From: Clostridium ganghwense
GTDB taxonomy: Bacteria; Bacillota; Clostridia; Clostridiales; Clostridiaceae
Reading direction: 5' to 3'
Length of the DNA: 64,000 nt
NCBI RefSeq assembly: GCF_026735165.1
Contig: NZ_JAPQES010000001.1
Span: 806,001-870,000 of the forward strand
Below are positions 48,691 through 57,366 of the stretch, piece by piece (the stretch's first letter is position 1; every line of letters starts with the position of its first letter). The notes below the pieces were generated by a model, which was not told the origin of the DNA, did no database searches, and saw only the letters and a program-made list of their open reading frames with translations. The position numbers and the translations under genes are program-made.

Positions 48691-49701
48691 TTAGTTTTTC
48701 ATAGCTTTGATTTGAGCTGTTAATTCAGGAATTATTTTATTTAAGTCCCCAACTAATCCCAAATCTGCTGCACTCATAATTGCAGCATCTGCATCTCTAT
48801 TGATAGCGATTATGTAATCACTGTCTTGCATTCCTGCTAAATGTTGGATTGCTCCTGAGATTCCGCATGCAACATATACTTTAGGTCTTACAGTTTTTCC
48901 TGTTTGACCTACTTGTAATGCGTGATCTATCCAGCCATTATCAACTGCTGCTCTTGATCCTGCTACTGTTCCACCTAATGCTTCTGCAAGTTCTTCAAGC
49001 ATTTGGAAGCTTTCTTTATTTCCCATTCCTCTTCCACCTGCTACAAGTACTTCAGCTTCACTGATGTCTGCTACTTCTTTAGCTATTTTTACTACGTCTA
49101 ATACTTTTATTCTCATATCTTCGTCAACTAAGTTAACTGATACTTTTTGTATTTTAGATTCATCTATTCTTGATTCATCTTTTGCTAATCTATCAAATAC
49201 TCCAGGTCTTACTGTTGACATTTGTGGTCTGTGTTCTGTACACATGATTGTTGCCATTAAGTTTCCACCAAATGCTGGTCTTGTCATCATTAAGTGTCCT
49301 GTTCCTTCTTCTACATCTAATGCTGTACAGTCAGCAGTTAATCCTGTTGAAAGTCTTCCAGCAACTCTTGGACCTAAGTCTCTTCCTATGAAAGAAGCTC
49401 CGATAAAGATTACTTCTGGTTTTATTTCATTAGCTAAATCACATATTACTCTTGTATAAGCATCTGTTGTGATGTGTGCTAATCTTTCATCTTCAGCATA
49501 TAATACTTTATCAGCTCCATAAGCTAATAAATCTTTTGCTAAATTATCTACTTTATCTCCTAATAAAACTGCAGTTAATTCTACTCCTAATTTATCTGCA
49601 ATTTCTCTTCCTTTTCCTAATAATTCTAGAGCTACCTTTTGTAGTTCTCCATCTCTTTGTTCTGCAAATACCCAAACGCCTTTATGATCTGCTATATTCA
49701 T
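48691..49701 (-). CDS. etfA: Electron transfer flavoprotein alpha subunit
   Basis: A 336-residue FAD-binding subunit of the Bcd-Etf complex. N-terminal domain: VWVFAEQRDGELQKVALELL; C-terminal FAD domain: LVAGGRGMGNKESFQMLEEL near residue 220, GSRAAVDNGWIDHALQVGQT near 248, KVYVACGISGAIQHLAGMQD near 274 and the final ADLGLVGDLNKIIPEL. In clostridia this complex bifurcates electrons from NADH to crotonyl-CoA and ferredoxin. It is the last gene of the operon and follows etfB by 21 bp. It is followed by the hbd remnant instead of an intact hbd. Confidence 0.97.
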   Translation of the reverse strand: MNIADHKGVWVFAEQRDGELQKVALELLGKGREIADKLGVELTAVLLGDKVDNLAKDLLAYGADKVLYAEDERLAHITTDAYTRVICDLANEIKPEVIFIGASFIGRDLGPRVAGRLSTGLTADCTALDVEEGTGHLMMTRPAFGGNLMATIMCTEHRPQMSTVRPGVFDRLAKDESRIDESKIQKVSVNLVDEDMRIKVLDVVKIAKEVADISEAEVLVAGGRGMGNKESFQMLEELAEALGGTVAGSRAAVDNGWIDHALQVGQTGKTVRPKVYVACGISGAIQHLAGMQDSDYIIAINRDADAAIMSAADLGLVGDLNKIIPELTAQIKAMKN

Positions 49702-49722
49702 ACTATATCCCTCCTAGTTCTA

Positions 49723-50502
49723 CTAAATATAGTGTTTTTCTTTTAATTTTGAAGCTGCAAATGCTGCTGCTTCTTTTGCTGATACACTAATAACTTCACC
49801 TTTTCCTTTTGGTTCTTTAGTCATTGACTTCTTAACCTTTGTTGGTGAACCTTTTAATCCTAGACACGCTTTATCTACATCTATATCATCTGCACTCCAT
49901 ACTTTTACTTCTTTTGCAAATGTTGTGAAAATGTTTTTCATGCTCATGTATCTTGGTTCGTTTAATGAATCTATTGCTGTTAAAAGACATGGCATTTTAA
50001 CTTCTAGCATTTCATATCCATCTTCTAAAGCTTTTCTTACTTTTAATGAATCGCCTTCTACTGCTACTTCTTCAACATAAGTTACTTGTGCAAGTCCTAA
50101 ATGTTCTGCTATTTCTGGTCCTACTTGTGCAGTATCTCCATCGATAGCTTGTCTTCCTGCAAATATTATGTCATATTCTAATTTCTTTAATGCTCCAGCT
50201 AAAGCATGTGAAGTTGCTAATGTATCTGCTCCTGCAAATGCTCTGTCTGAAATTAATACTGCTTCATCTGCACCCATTGCAAGTGCTTCTCTTAAAGCAG
50301 CTTCTGCTTGTGGAGGTCCCATACTTATTACAGTAACTTCAGCTCCGTTAGCATCTTTTAATCTTAATGCTTCTTCTAAAGCATTTTTGTCATCTGGATT
50401 GATGATTGATGGAACTCCTTCTCTTATAAGTGTTCCTTTAACTGGATCTATTTTAACTTCGTTTGTATCTGGAACTTGTTTTAAACAAACAACTATCTTC
50501 AT
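49723..50502 (-). CDS. etfB: Electron transfer flavoprotein beta subunit
   Basis: A 259-residue partner of EtfA. Seen: MKIVVCLKQVPDTNEVKIDP at the start, NPDDKNALEEALRLKD near residue 36, the bifurcating-FAD/NADH site region FAGRQAIDGDTAQVGPEIAE near 114 and the EtfB signature VRKALEDGYEMLEVKMPCLL near 155. It is in the same operon as bcd upstream (32-bp gap) and etfA downstream. In bifurcating Etfs the beta subunit holds the second FAD, which receives electrons from NADH. Confidence 0.97.
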   Translation of the reverse strand: MKIVVCLKQVPDTNEVKIDPVKGTLIREGVPSIINPDDKNALEEALRLKDANGAEVTVISMGPPQAEAALREALAMGADEAVLISDRAFAGADTLATSHALAGALKKLEYDIIFAGRQAIDGDTAQVGPEIAEHLGLAQVTYVEEVAVEGDSLKVRKALEDGYEMLEVKMPCLLTAIDSLNEPRYMSMKNIFTTFAKEVKVWSADDIDVDKACLGLKGSPTKVKKSMTKEPKGKGEVISVSAKEAAAFAASKLKEKHYI

Positions 50503-50534
50503 TATTTAAACCCTCCTCATTACCTGTTTATAGA

Positions 50535-51674
50535 TTATCTGAATAACGCTCCTGAAATAACCAATTTTTGAACTTGAGAAGTTCCTTCGTATATTTCAGT
50601 TATCTTAGCATCTCTGAACATTCTTTCTAATGGATAATCCTTAGTATATCCGTATCCACCTAATAATTGAACACATTGAGTTGTTACAAACATAGCAGTT
50701 TCTGCTGCAAATAATTTAGCTGTTGCAGCTTCTACTGAATATGGAAGTCCTGCTTGTTTGTTGCATGCAGCTTTGTATACTAAGTATCTAGTAGCTTCAA
50801 TTCTAGTTTTGCAATCTGCAGCCATCCAAGATAATCCTTGGAATTTAAATAATTGTTTTCCAAATTGCTTTCTTTCTTTCATGTATTCTACAGCTTCATC
50901 TAAAGCACCTTCAGCTATTCCTAAAGCTTGAGCTGCTATACCAATTCTTCCTCCATCAAGAGTCTTCATTGCTATACCGAAACCTTTTCCTTCTCTTCCA
51001 AGTAAGTTTTCAGCTGGAACTTCACAATCTTCAAATATAAGTTCAGTAGTTGATGATGCATTTATTCCTAATTTATCTTCAACTTTTCCGATTGAGAATC
51101 CTTTGAAACCTTTTTCTAAGATAAATGCAGATATTCCTTTAACACCTTTGCTCTTATCTGTCATAGCGAATACTATGAAAGTATCAGCATATCCACCATT
51201 TGTTATGAATATTTTTTGACCATTTAATATATATTTGTCTCCGTCTTTAACTGCAACTGTTTGTTGAGCTGAAGCATCTGTTCCAGCATTTGGTTCAGTT
51301 AATCCGAAAGCACCTATTTTTCTTCCGCTTGCAAGATCAGGAAGATATTTAGCCTTTTGATCTGCATTACCAAATTGGTCTATTACTGATGCACAAAGTG
51401 AAACGTGTGCTGAAAGAATAACACCAGTAGTTCCACATTTCTTAGATAATTCTTCAACAGCTAAGATGTATGATAGATAGTCTCCACCTGCACCTTCAAA
51501 TTCTGTTGAAAAAGGTAGTCCCATTAATCCGTATTGAGCCATCTTCTTAACATTTTCTATTGGAAATCTATGTGCTTCATCTATTTCTGCCGCTATAGGT
51601 TTAACATCATTTTCAGCAAATTCTCTTACCATTTGTCTTACTAATTCTTGTTCTCTAGTGAATTGAAAATTCAT
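50535..51674 (-). CDS. bcd: Butyryl-CoA dehydrogenase (short-chain acyl-CoA dehydrogenase)
   Basis: A 379-residue flavoenzyme reducing crotonyl-CoA to butyryl-CoA with EtfAB. Seen: MNFQFTREQELVRQMVREFA at the start, FGLTEPNAGTDASAQQT near residue 124, ILNGQKIFITNGGYADTF near 149, GRIGIAAQALGIAEGALDEA near 242, the ACD signature QLLGGYGYTKDYPLERMFRD near 336, and the catalytic Glu in ITEIYEGTSQ near 359. It is preceded by crt (11-bp gap) and followed by etfB, as in other clostridia. Confidence 0.97.
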   Translation of the reverse strand: MNFQFTREQELVRQMVREFAENDVKPIAAEIDEAHRFPIENVKKMAQYGLMGLPFSTEFEGAGGDYLSYILAVEELSKKCGTTGVILSAHVSLCASVIDQFGNADQKAKYLPDLASGRKIGAFGLTEPNAGTDASAQQTVAVKDGDKYILNGQKIFITNGGYADTFIVFAMTDKSKGVKGISAFILEKGFKGFSIGKVEDKLGINASSTTELIFEDCEVPAENLLGREGKGFGIAMKTLDGGRIGIAAQALGIAEGALDEAVEYMKERKQFGKQLFKFQGLSWMAADCKTRIEATRYLVYKAACNKQAGLPYSVEAATAKLFAAETAMFVTTQCVQLLGGYGYTKDYPLERMFRDAKITEIYEGTSQVQKLVISGALFR

Positions 51675-51685
51675 TTTCTTACCTC

Positions 51686-52471
51686 CTATCTGTTTTTAAA
51701 ACCTTCTAACTTTCTTTTTTCAACAAATGCAACCATAGCATCCTTTTGGTCTTCTGTTGAGAAACATTCACCAAAAACTTCTGCTTCAATATTAATAGCA
51801 GTATCCATATCTACTTGCATACCCCTATTAATAGCTTGTTTGCATAAGCTAACAGCTATTGGCGCATTGCTAGCAATTTTATTAGCAAGCTTCTTAGCTT
51901 CATCAAGTAATTGCTCTGGTTCAACAACCTTATTTACAAGTCCTATTCTGTATGCTTCTTCAGCCTTTATTATGTTTGCTGTATAAATAAGTTCTTTAGC
52001 TATACCCATACCTACAATTCTTGCAAGTCTTTGAGTTCCACCAAATCCTGGAGTAATTCCAAGAGTTACCTCTGGTTGTCCAAATTTTGCTTTTGTAGAA
52101 GCAAGTCTCATGTCACATGCCATTGATAACTCACATCCACCACCTAAGGCAAAACCATTAACAGCAGCTATAACAGGTTTTTCTAAAGTTTCTAACTTTC
52201 TGAACACCTTATTTCCTAAAGCCCCAAATTTTCTTCCTTCTATAACGCCTAAATCTTTCATTTCTGAAATGTCAGCACCTGCTATAAATGCTTTTTCACC
52301 AGAACCTGTCAAAATTACAGCAAGAACTTCCTCATCATTTTCAATTGTGTCAATAACCATATTTAATTCTTTTAAAGTTTCTGAGTTTAATGCATTTAAT
52401 GCTTTAGGTCTGTTAATAGTTACGATAGCTAAATTTCCTTCTTTTTCAAGCATAACATTCTTAAATTCCAT
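51686..52471 (-). CDS. crt: Crotonase (3-hydroxybutyryl-CoA dehydratase)
   Basis: A 261-residue enoyl-CoA hydratase converting 3-hydroxybutyryl-CoA to crotonyl-CoA. Seen: EKAFIAGADISEMKDL near residue 60, the oxyanion block AAVNGFALGGGCELSMACDM near 96 with one catalytic Glu, and GQPEVTLGITPGFGGTQRLA near 129 with the other. The start is ATG 52471 (MEFKNVML), six bases after GGGGAGG; an ATG at 52486 would overlap the ribosome site. It is the first gene of crt-bcd-etfB-etfA, whose leader carries a Rex site. Confidence 0.96.
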   Translation of the reverse strand: MEFKNVMLEKEGNLAIVTINRPKALNALNSETLKELNMVIDTIENDEEVLAVILTGSGEKAFIAGADISEMKDLGVIEGRKFGALGNKVFRKLETLEKPVIAAVNGFALGGGCELSMACDMRLASTKAKFGQPEVTLGITPGFGGTQRLARIVGMGIAKELIYTANIIKAEEAYRIGLVNKVVEPEQLLDEAKKLANKIASNAPIAVSLCKQAINRGMQVDMDTAINIEAEVFGECFSTEDQKDAMVAFVEKRKLEGFKNR

Positions 52472-52539
52472 AATAATCCTCCCCATAACTTTACCTTTGC
52501 CATCAACTAAATAACAAATTCAACAAATTTTCGTGTTAG

Positions 52540-52559
52540 ATTGTTAATAACCTAACAAT
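52540..52559. promoter_or_regulatory. Rex operator upstream of crt
   Basis: ATTGTTAATAACCTAACAAT matches the Rex consensus TTGTTAANNNNTTAACAA with one mismatch. It lies 69 bp before the crt start, and rex is the next gene upstream. Rex bound here in the NAD+-rich state would repress crt-bcd-etfBA, and NADH would release it. The exact promoter is not clear to me. Confidence 0.85.
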
Positions 52560-52604
52560 TAACTCAAAAATTTTTTTGAAGTATGAGAACTTCACTTAAA
52601 ATAC

Positions 52605-52662
52605 AAACTTTTCAAACAAACTTTTTAAACAAACTTTTTAAACAAACTTTTCAAACAAACTT
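52605..52662. repeat. 13-bp tandem repeats (4.5 copies) in the crt upstream region
   Basis: Units AAACTTTTYAAAC at 52605, 52618, 52631 and 52644, followed by a partial copy at 52657. Units 1 and 4 have C and units 2 and 3 have T at the variable base. Each unit is nearly palindromic, and the array lies directly upstream of the Rex operator. Confidence 0.88.
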
Positions 52663-52718
52663 ACATTTCTTATTATATAACTTCTGCTTTGATATTTCAA
52701 TAAAAATTAACAATATTT

Positions 52719-52733
52719 TTGTAAACGTAAACA
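52719..52733. promoter_or_regulatory. Candidate CcpA cre site upstream of crt
   Basis: TTGTAAACGTAAACA fits the cre pattern WTGNAANCGNWWNCA at each fixed position. It lies about 250 bp upstream of crt between the tandem repeats and the rex terminator, so if active it would act at a distance. Confidence 0.45.
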
Positions 52734-52870
52734 GCTCTTCCACTATTTTTCTTTAGCCTAATATATATAAATAAAACCTATCTAATTTTCATAATATATT
52801 GTTCTAACTACAAAACTATTACTAAGATAATATAAAATCTCTCTAGAGAATTATAATCCCAATAACACAT

Positions 52871-52909
52871 AAATAAAAGGCAAGGATTTTTAATAAAAAA
52901 TCACTTGCC
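52871..52909 (-). terminator. Terminator of rex
   Basis: GGCAAGGATTTTT (from 52879) pairs with AAAAATCACTTGCC (to 52909) with one bulge, followed by TTTTATTT on the minus strand. It separates rex from crt. Confidence 0.88.
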
Positions 52910-52918
52910 CAATTTAAA

Positions 52919-53548
52919 TTAACTTCTTCCGTTTAATAAATATGTTAAAGTAAGTAAGCTTTCACTTAAATGTACGTTTTCTATTTTCACCTCTTCATCA
53001 GCTTGCAAATCAACTGGTGCAAAGTTCCATATACCTTTTACTCCATTTGCAACTAATGTATCACATATTTTTTGTGCACTTGATTTTGTTACACATATTA
53101 CACCTATATCTACTTTATTATCCTTCAAAAATTGTTCTAAATTATCTATATCTTGTATTTCTACATCTCTAATCTTAATACCTATGAGTTTAGGATTTAC
53201 GTCAAAAATTGCTTTTAATGTTAATCCAAATTTATCGAAATTATAATTTGCGATAGCCTGACCTATGTTACCAGCACCTATAAGTACAGTATTGTATTGC
53301 TCATCTAAGCCTAGTATTGAACTTATTTCTCTATATAAGTCTTTAACATTGTATCCATATCCCTGTTGTCCGAAATCACCAAAACAGTTCAAATCTTGTC
53401 TTATTTGTGAAGCTGTAAATCCTATCTTTTCACTCAATTCTTTTGAAGATATTCTATCAACATCATTTTTCATCAGTTCATTTAAATATCTATAATACTT
53501 TGGCAATCTTCTAATAACAGCCATTGAAATATTTCTCTTCTTCTCCAC
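52919..53548 (-). CDS. rex: Redox-sensing transcriptional repressor Rex
   Basis: A 209-residue repressor that senses the NADH/NAD+ ratio. The N-terminal winged helix has ISMAVIRRLPKYYRYLNELM, SSKELSEKIGFTASQIRQDL and FGDFGQQGYGYNV. The Rossmann domain has VLIGAGNIGQAIANYNF near residue 87, and the C-terminal domain-swap helix closes the protein. The start is GTG 53548 (MEKKRNISMAV), seven bases after GAGGAG; a GTG at 53563 is inside the ribosome site. The target next door is the crt operator at 52540-52559. In C. acetobutylicum Rex controls butyrate and solvent genes, and this arrangement agrees with that. Confidence 0.96.
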   Translation of the reverse strand: MEKKRNISMAVIRRLPKYYRYLNELMKNDVDRISSKELSEKIGFTASQIRQDLNCFGDFGQQGYGYNVKDLYREISSILGLDEQYNTVLIGAGNIGQAIANYNFDKFGLTLKAIFDVNPKLIGIKIRDVEIQDIDNLEQFLKDNKVDIGVICVTKSSAQKICDTLVANGVKGIWNFAPVDLQADEEVKIENVHLSESLLTLTYLLNGRS

Positions 53549-54057
53549 TTGCCCACTCCTCACTTTTTACTTTACTATTTAGAACATCACTTATTTTTTA
53601 ATATTCACATTAATTCTTGAATATATTACACAGCACTTTTACTATGATCATATATAACATTGATTGCATTCGTATAGCACATATCTATGCTTGCTTTGTT
53701 AAAACACCAAACCTACAAACTTACAAACCTACAAATTACATAATAATATAAGAGTATTTAATATTATTCCTAATCTATATTATATAAAGAATTCTCTTAA
53801 TATTAAAGTTATCTTTATCGAAAATCATAAATTTAATTAAATTATTGTAAAAAATATTCATTAATTCTTTGATTTACCATTGTTTACTTGTTAAATTTTT
53901 AGCTATTAATAAACGTATTTATTTACTCATTATTATACATATCTTCCTAATTATTTTCAATTACGTTATAAAAATTCAAACTAAATTTACTATACAAAAA
54001 ATTTATACTACAAAACTTATACTTAACATAGTAAAATATACTGGGAAGGTGAGCTAA
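53549..54057. other. Intergenic region between rex and the ABC-F gene
   Basis: This 509-bp AT-rich interval between two divergent genes must hold both promoters, but I cannot point to either with confidence. It includes a short run with the 8-bp unit ACAAACYT (near 53706-53740). No ORF with a ribosome site, no tRNA and no riboswitch fold was seen. Confidence 0.6.
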
Positions 54058-55971
54058 ATGATAGTTTTAAGTTGTAAAGATATTCATAAAAGTTATGGCA
54101 TTGATGTAATATTAAAAAATGTAACCTTTAATATAAATGAAGGAGAACATGTAGGCCTTGTAGGTCCAAATGGAGCTGGAAAATCTACTCTATTTAAAAT
54201 ATTGAATAAACAATTGGAACCAGATAGTGGAGATATTTTTATTGATAAAAATAAAAAAATAGGTTATCTTTCTCAACATCTCTCTTTAGAAAGTAATAAT
54301 TCTATATATGATGAAGTATTATTAGTTTTTGAGAATCTATTAAAGCTTGAAAATAAATTAAGTGAGCTTGAAAAAGAAATGAATAAACCTTATGATCCAG
54401 CTAATGAAAAGTATCATAATAAAATAATCAAAGACTACACTACAGCCTCTGAACTTTACACAAACAGAGGAGGATATACTTACAAAGCTGAAATTAATAA
54501 AGTTTTAAAAGGATTAGGTTTTTTAGAAAATGATTATTCAAAACCTATAAATATTCTAAGTGGTGGTCAGAAAACTCGAGTTGCCCTGTGTAAGCTTCTT
54601 CTTTCAAACCCTGATATTCTTTTATTAGATGAGCCTACAAACCATTTGGATTTGGAAGCTATTGAATGGCTTGAAGAATATTTAAAAGCTTATAAGGGTA
54701 CAATCATTGTTATCTCTCATGACAGATTCTTTTTAGATTCTATTACAATCAAAACCTTTGAATTATCAAATGGTTATGTAGAAACCTATAATGGAAATTA
54801 TACTGCATATATTGAACTTAAGAAAAAAGTATATGAAGAAAAGTTAAAGGCGTATAATCTCCAGCAATCAGAAATAAAACGCCAAGAAGAGATAATAGAA
54901 AGATATCGTTCTTTTAATAGAGAGAAAAGTATACGTGCTGCTGAAAGTAGACAAAAAGCTTTAGATAAAATTGAGAGAATCGAAGCTCCTACTAAAAACA
55001 ATAAAATAACTAAATTAAAATTTCAAACTCAAATTCAAAGCGGTAACGATGTACTTCATATTGAAAATTTATCTAAGCATTATGGAAGTAAAACCTTATT
55101 CGAAAATTTAAACCTTGATATAAAACGCAGTGAACATATAGCGTTGATAGGGGATAATGGAAGAGGTAAAACTACTTTATTTAAAATTTTAATGGATAAA
55201 GTTAAAAGCGATGAAGGTACATGTGTACTTGGGAAAAATGTATTTATAGGATACTATGATCAAGAACAATCAAATTTAGAACCTGAAAAAACAATAATTG
55301 ATGAAGTATGGGATGATTTTCCTAAACTTACAACTACAGAAGTTAGAACTGCTCTTGCTGCATTTTTATTCATAGGAGATGATGTTTTTAAAAAAATCTC
55401 TTCATTAAGTGGTGGAGAAAAATGTAGAATAAATCTTCTAAAGCTTATGCTTTCAAAATCAAATTTTTTATTGCTAGATGAGCCTACTAACCATCTAGAT
55501 ATTATGTCTCGTGAAGCCTTAGAAGATTCTATACTAAACTATGATGGAACTGTTCTAGTTATATCTCATGATAGATATTTTTTAAACAAAGTAGTTGACA
55601 AAATTCACGAATTAAATATTGATGGTATAAAAACTTATCTAGGAAATTATAGTTATTATGTCGAAAAGAAAAAGAACCCTTTAAGATTTCAAGAAATAGA
55701 AGAATTTGAGGGTAAAACCAAAACTCAAATAAAATCTGAAAAGAAAAAGAAAAGAGAAGAAGAAAAATTAGAAAAACAAAAAAAACTAAAAATTAAAAAT
55801 CTGGAAAAAGAAATAGCTAACTTAGAGCAAGTTCTAGAAGATCTTCAAAGTAATCTTTGTTTAGAAGAAGTTTATTCTAATCCTGAAAAAAGTGAAGAGG
55901 TAAACAAAGAAATTACTGATACTGAAGTTCGTTTAGAAAAATTATATGAAGAATGGGAAGAATACCTTTAA
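54058..55971 (+). CDS. ABC-F family ATPase (YdiF/Uup-like)
   Basis: A 637-residue soluble protein with two ABC domains and no membrane part. First domain: Walker A GPNGAGKST near residue 37, signature LSGGQKTRVAL near 163, Walker B LLLDEPTNHLD near 189. A charged linker (about 250-320) is followed by the second domain: GDNGRGKTT, LSGGEKCRINL and LLLDEPTNHLD. A coiled-coil tail (about 550-637) ends the protein, as in Uup and YdiF. ABC-F proteins bind the ribosome; some confer antibiotic protection, but the long C-terminal coil suggests a housekeeping type. The ATG follows GGAAGGTGAGCTAA. Confidence 0.93.
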   Translation: MIVLSCKDIHKSYGIDVILKNVTFNINEGEHVGLVGPNGAGKSTLFKILNKQLEPDSGDIFIDKNKKIGYLSQHLSLESNNSIYDEVLLVFENLLKLENKLSELEKEMNKPYDPANEKYHNKIIKDYTTASELYTNRGGYTYKAEINKVLKGLGFLENDYSKPINILSGGQKTRVALCKLLLSNPDILLLDEPTNHLDLEAIEWLEEYLKAYKGTIIVISHDRFFLDSITIKTFELSNGYVETYNGNYTAYIELKKKVYEEKLKAYNLQQSEIKRQEEIIERYRSFNREKSIRAAESRQKALDKIERIEAPTKNNKITKLKFQTQIQSGNDVLHIENLSKHYGSKTLFENLNLDIKRSEHIALIGDNGRGKTTLFKILMDKVKSDEGTCVLGKNVFIGYYDQEQSNLEPEKTIIDEVWDDFPKLTTTEVRTALAAFLFIGDDVFKKISSLSGGEKCRINLLKLMLSKSNFLLLDEPTNHLDIMSREALEDSILNYDGTVLVISHDRYFLNKVVDKIHELNIDGIKTYLGNYSYYVEKKKNPLRFQEIEEFEGKTKTQIKSEKKKKREEEKLEKQKKLKIKNLEKEIANLEQVLEDLQSNLCLEEVYSNPEKSEEVNKEITDTEVRLEKLYEEWEEYL

Positions 55972-56009
55972 CTAAAAAACGTCGATTACTCGACGTTTTT
56001 TTAGTTAAA
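55967..56009. terminator. Bidirectional terminator between the ABC-F gene and ald
   Basis: A nearly perfect stem of about 18 bp with core AAAAAACGTCGA around loop TTAC. It starts at the stop codon of the ABC-F gene, and the T run suits both strands. Confidence 0.93.
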
Positions 56010-56016
56010 ATATATA

Positions 56017-57120
56017 TTAAATTACAGTGTATTTTAATCCGTGAGCCTTTGCAACCTCCTTGTAAGTAATTTTTCCCTGCATAACATTTACTCCCTTTAA
56101 CAAATCTTTATTTTCTTCTATTGCCTTCCTAAATCCTTTATTAGCAATTTCTAAAGCATACGAAAATGTTACATTAGTTAAAGCAAAGGTTGAAGTTCTT
56201 GCTACAGCACCAGGTATATTAGGAACTGAATAATGAATTACTCCATACTTTTCAAAAGTAGGATTATCATGACTCGTGATTCTATCAATTGTTTCTATAG
56301 AACCACCTTGATCAATTGCTACATCTACAATCACTGATCCTCTCTGCATTGTTTTAACCATTTTTTCTGTAACTAACTTAGGTGCTTTTCCACCTGGAAT
56401 AAGAACACTTCCAATAAGCAAATCTGACTTTTTAGCCATCCTACATATATTATAGTTATTTGACATAAGAGTTGAAACTCGTGCTCCAAAAATATCATCA
56501 AGATATGCAAGTCTTGCTGCATCTCTATCAATTATAGTTACATGTGCTCCCATTCCAACTGCTATTTTTGCTGCATTACTCCCAACGGTTCCTCCCCCTA
56601 TAATCACTACTTCAGCTGGTTCTACCCCTGGTACTCCTCCAAGAAGCACTCCTTTTCCCCCTTCATGCTTTTCAAGAAATTGTGCTCCTATCTGTACAGC
56701 CATTCTTCCAGCAACTTCACTCATAGGACGTAATAGAGGAAGAGATTTATTTTTTAACTGAACTGTCTCATAAGCAATTCCAATAATTTTTTTATATAAA
56801 AGTGCTTTAGTAAGTTCTAAAGACGCTGCTAAATGTAAATAGGTAAATAAAATTTGGCCTTCTTTTAATAAAGAATACTCTTCTTTTAAAGGTTCTTTAA
56901 CTTTTAAAATCATGCCAGCCCTGTCATAAACTCCTTTTGCACTTTCCACTATTTCAGCTCCAGCTTCAATAAATTCTTCATTACTGATACCACTACCTAA
57001 ACCAGCCTTATCTTCTACAATAACGTTATGACCATTTTTTAAGAAAGCTTCTACTCCAGAAGGTGTTATAGCTACTCTGTTTTCGTTGTTCTTTATTTCC
57101 TTAGGTACTCCAATTATCAT
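56017..57120 (-). CDS. ald: Alanine dehydrogenase
   Basis: A 367-residue NAD-dependent enzyme converting alanine to pyruvate and ammonia. Seen: [20 protein letters not shown] at the start, [14 protein letters not shown] near residue 93, [20 protein letters not shown] near 169 (NAD site), RSGSVIVD-like [14 protein letters not shown] near 259 and [20 protein letters not shown] near 297. The length is typical. The start is ATG 57120, after AGGAGGAATGTT; an ATG at 57141 would bury the ribosome site. It is a single-gene unit between the ABC-F and M20 genes. Confidence 0.95.
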   Translation of the reverse strand: MIIGVPKEIKNNENRVAITPSGVEAFLKNGHNVIVEDKAGLGSGISNEEFIEAGAEIVESAKGVYDRAGMILKVKEPLKEEYSLLKEGQILFTYLHLAASLELTKALLYKKIIGIAYETVQLKNKSLPLLRPMSEVAGRMAVQIGAQFLEKHEGGKGVLLGGVPGVEPAEVVIIGGGTVGSNAAKIAVGMGAHVTIIDRDAARLAYLDDIFGARVSTLMSNNYNICRMAKKSDLLIGSVLIPGGKAPKLVTEKMVKTMQRGSVIVDVAIDQGGSIETIDRITSHDNPTFEKYGVIHYSVPNIPGAVARTSTFALTNVTFSYALEIANKGFRKAIEENKDLLKGVNVMQGKITYKEVAKAHGLKYTVI

Positions 57121-57366
57121 AACATTCCTCCTTTTATACACTTAATAAATTAAGTGTATGTAATTAGTTTATTTAATCATACATAATTCTCTTATATATA
57201 GCATATATTTGAATTTATGACTTGTATTTTATTTACTGTTTTGGTTTATGATGATACAATAAACATAAATATCACTATTTTTTATACATTATCCATCATT
57301 AAACATATACTAATTACTTAAATACCTTATACAATAGTTTATGCTAACGAAAAAGGAGTGGTGAAA

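Noticed and set aside
52605-52662. CRISPR array
   Set aside because: The 13-bp units are contiguous without spacers, and no cas gene is present.
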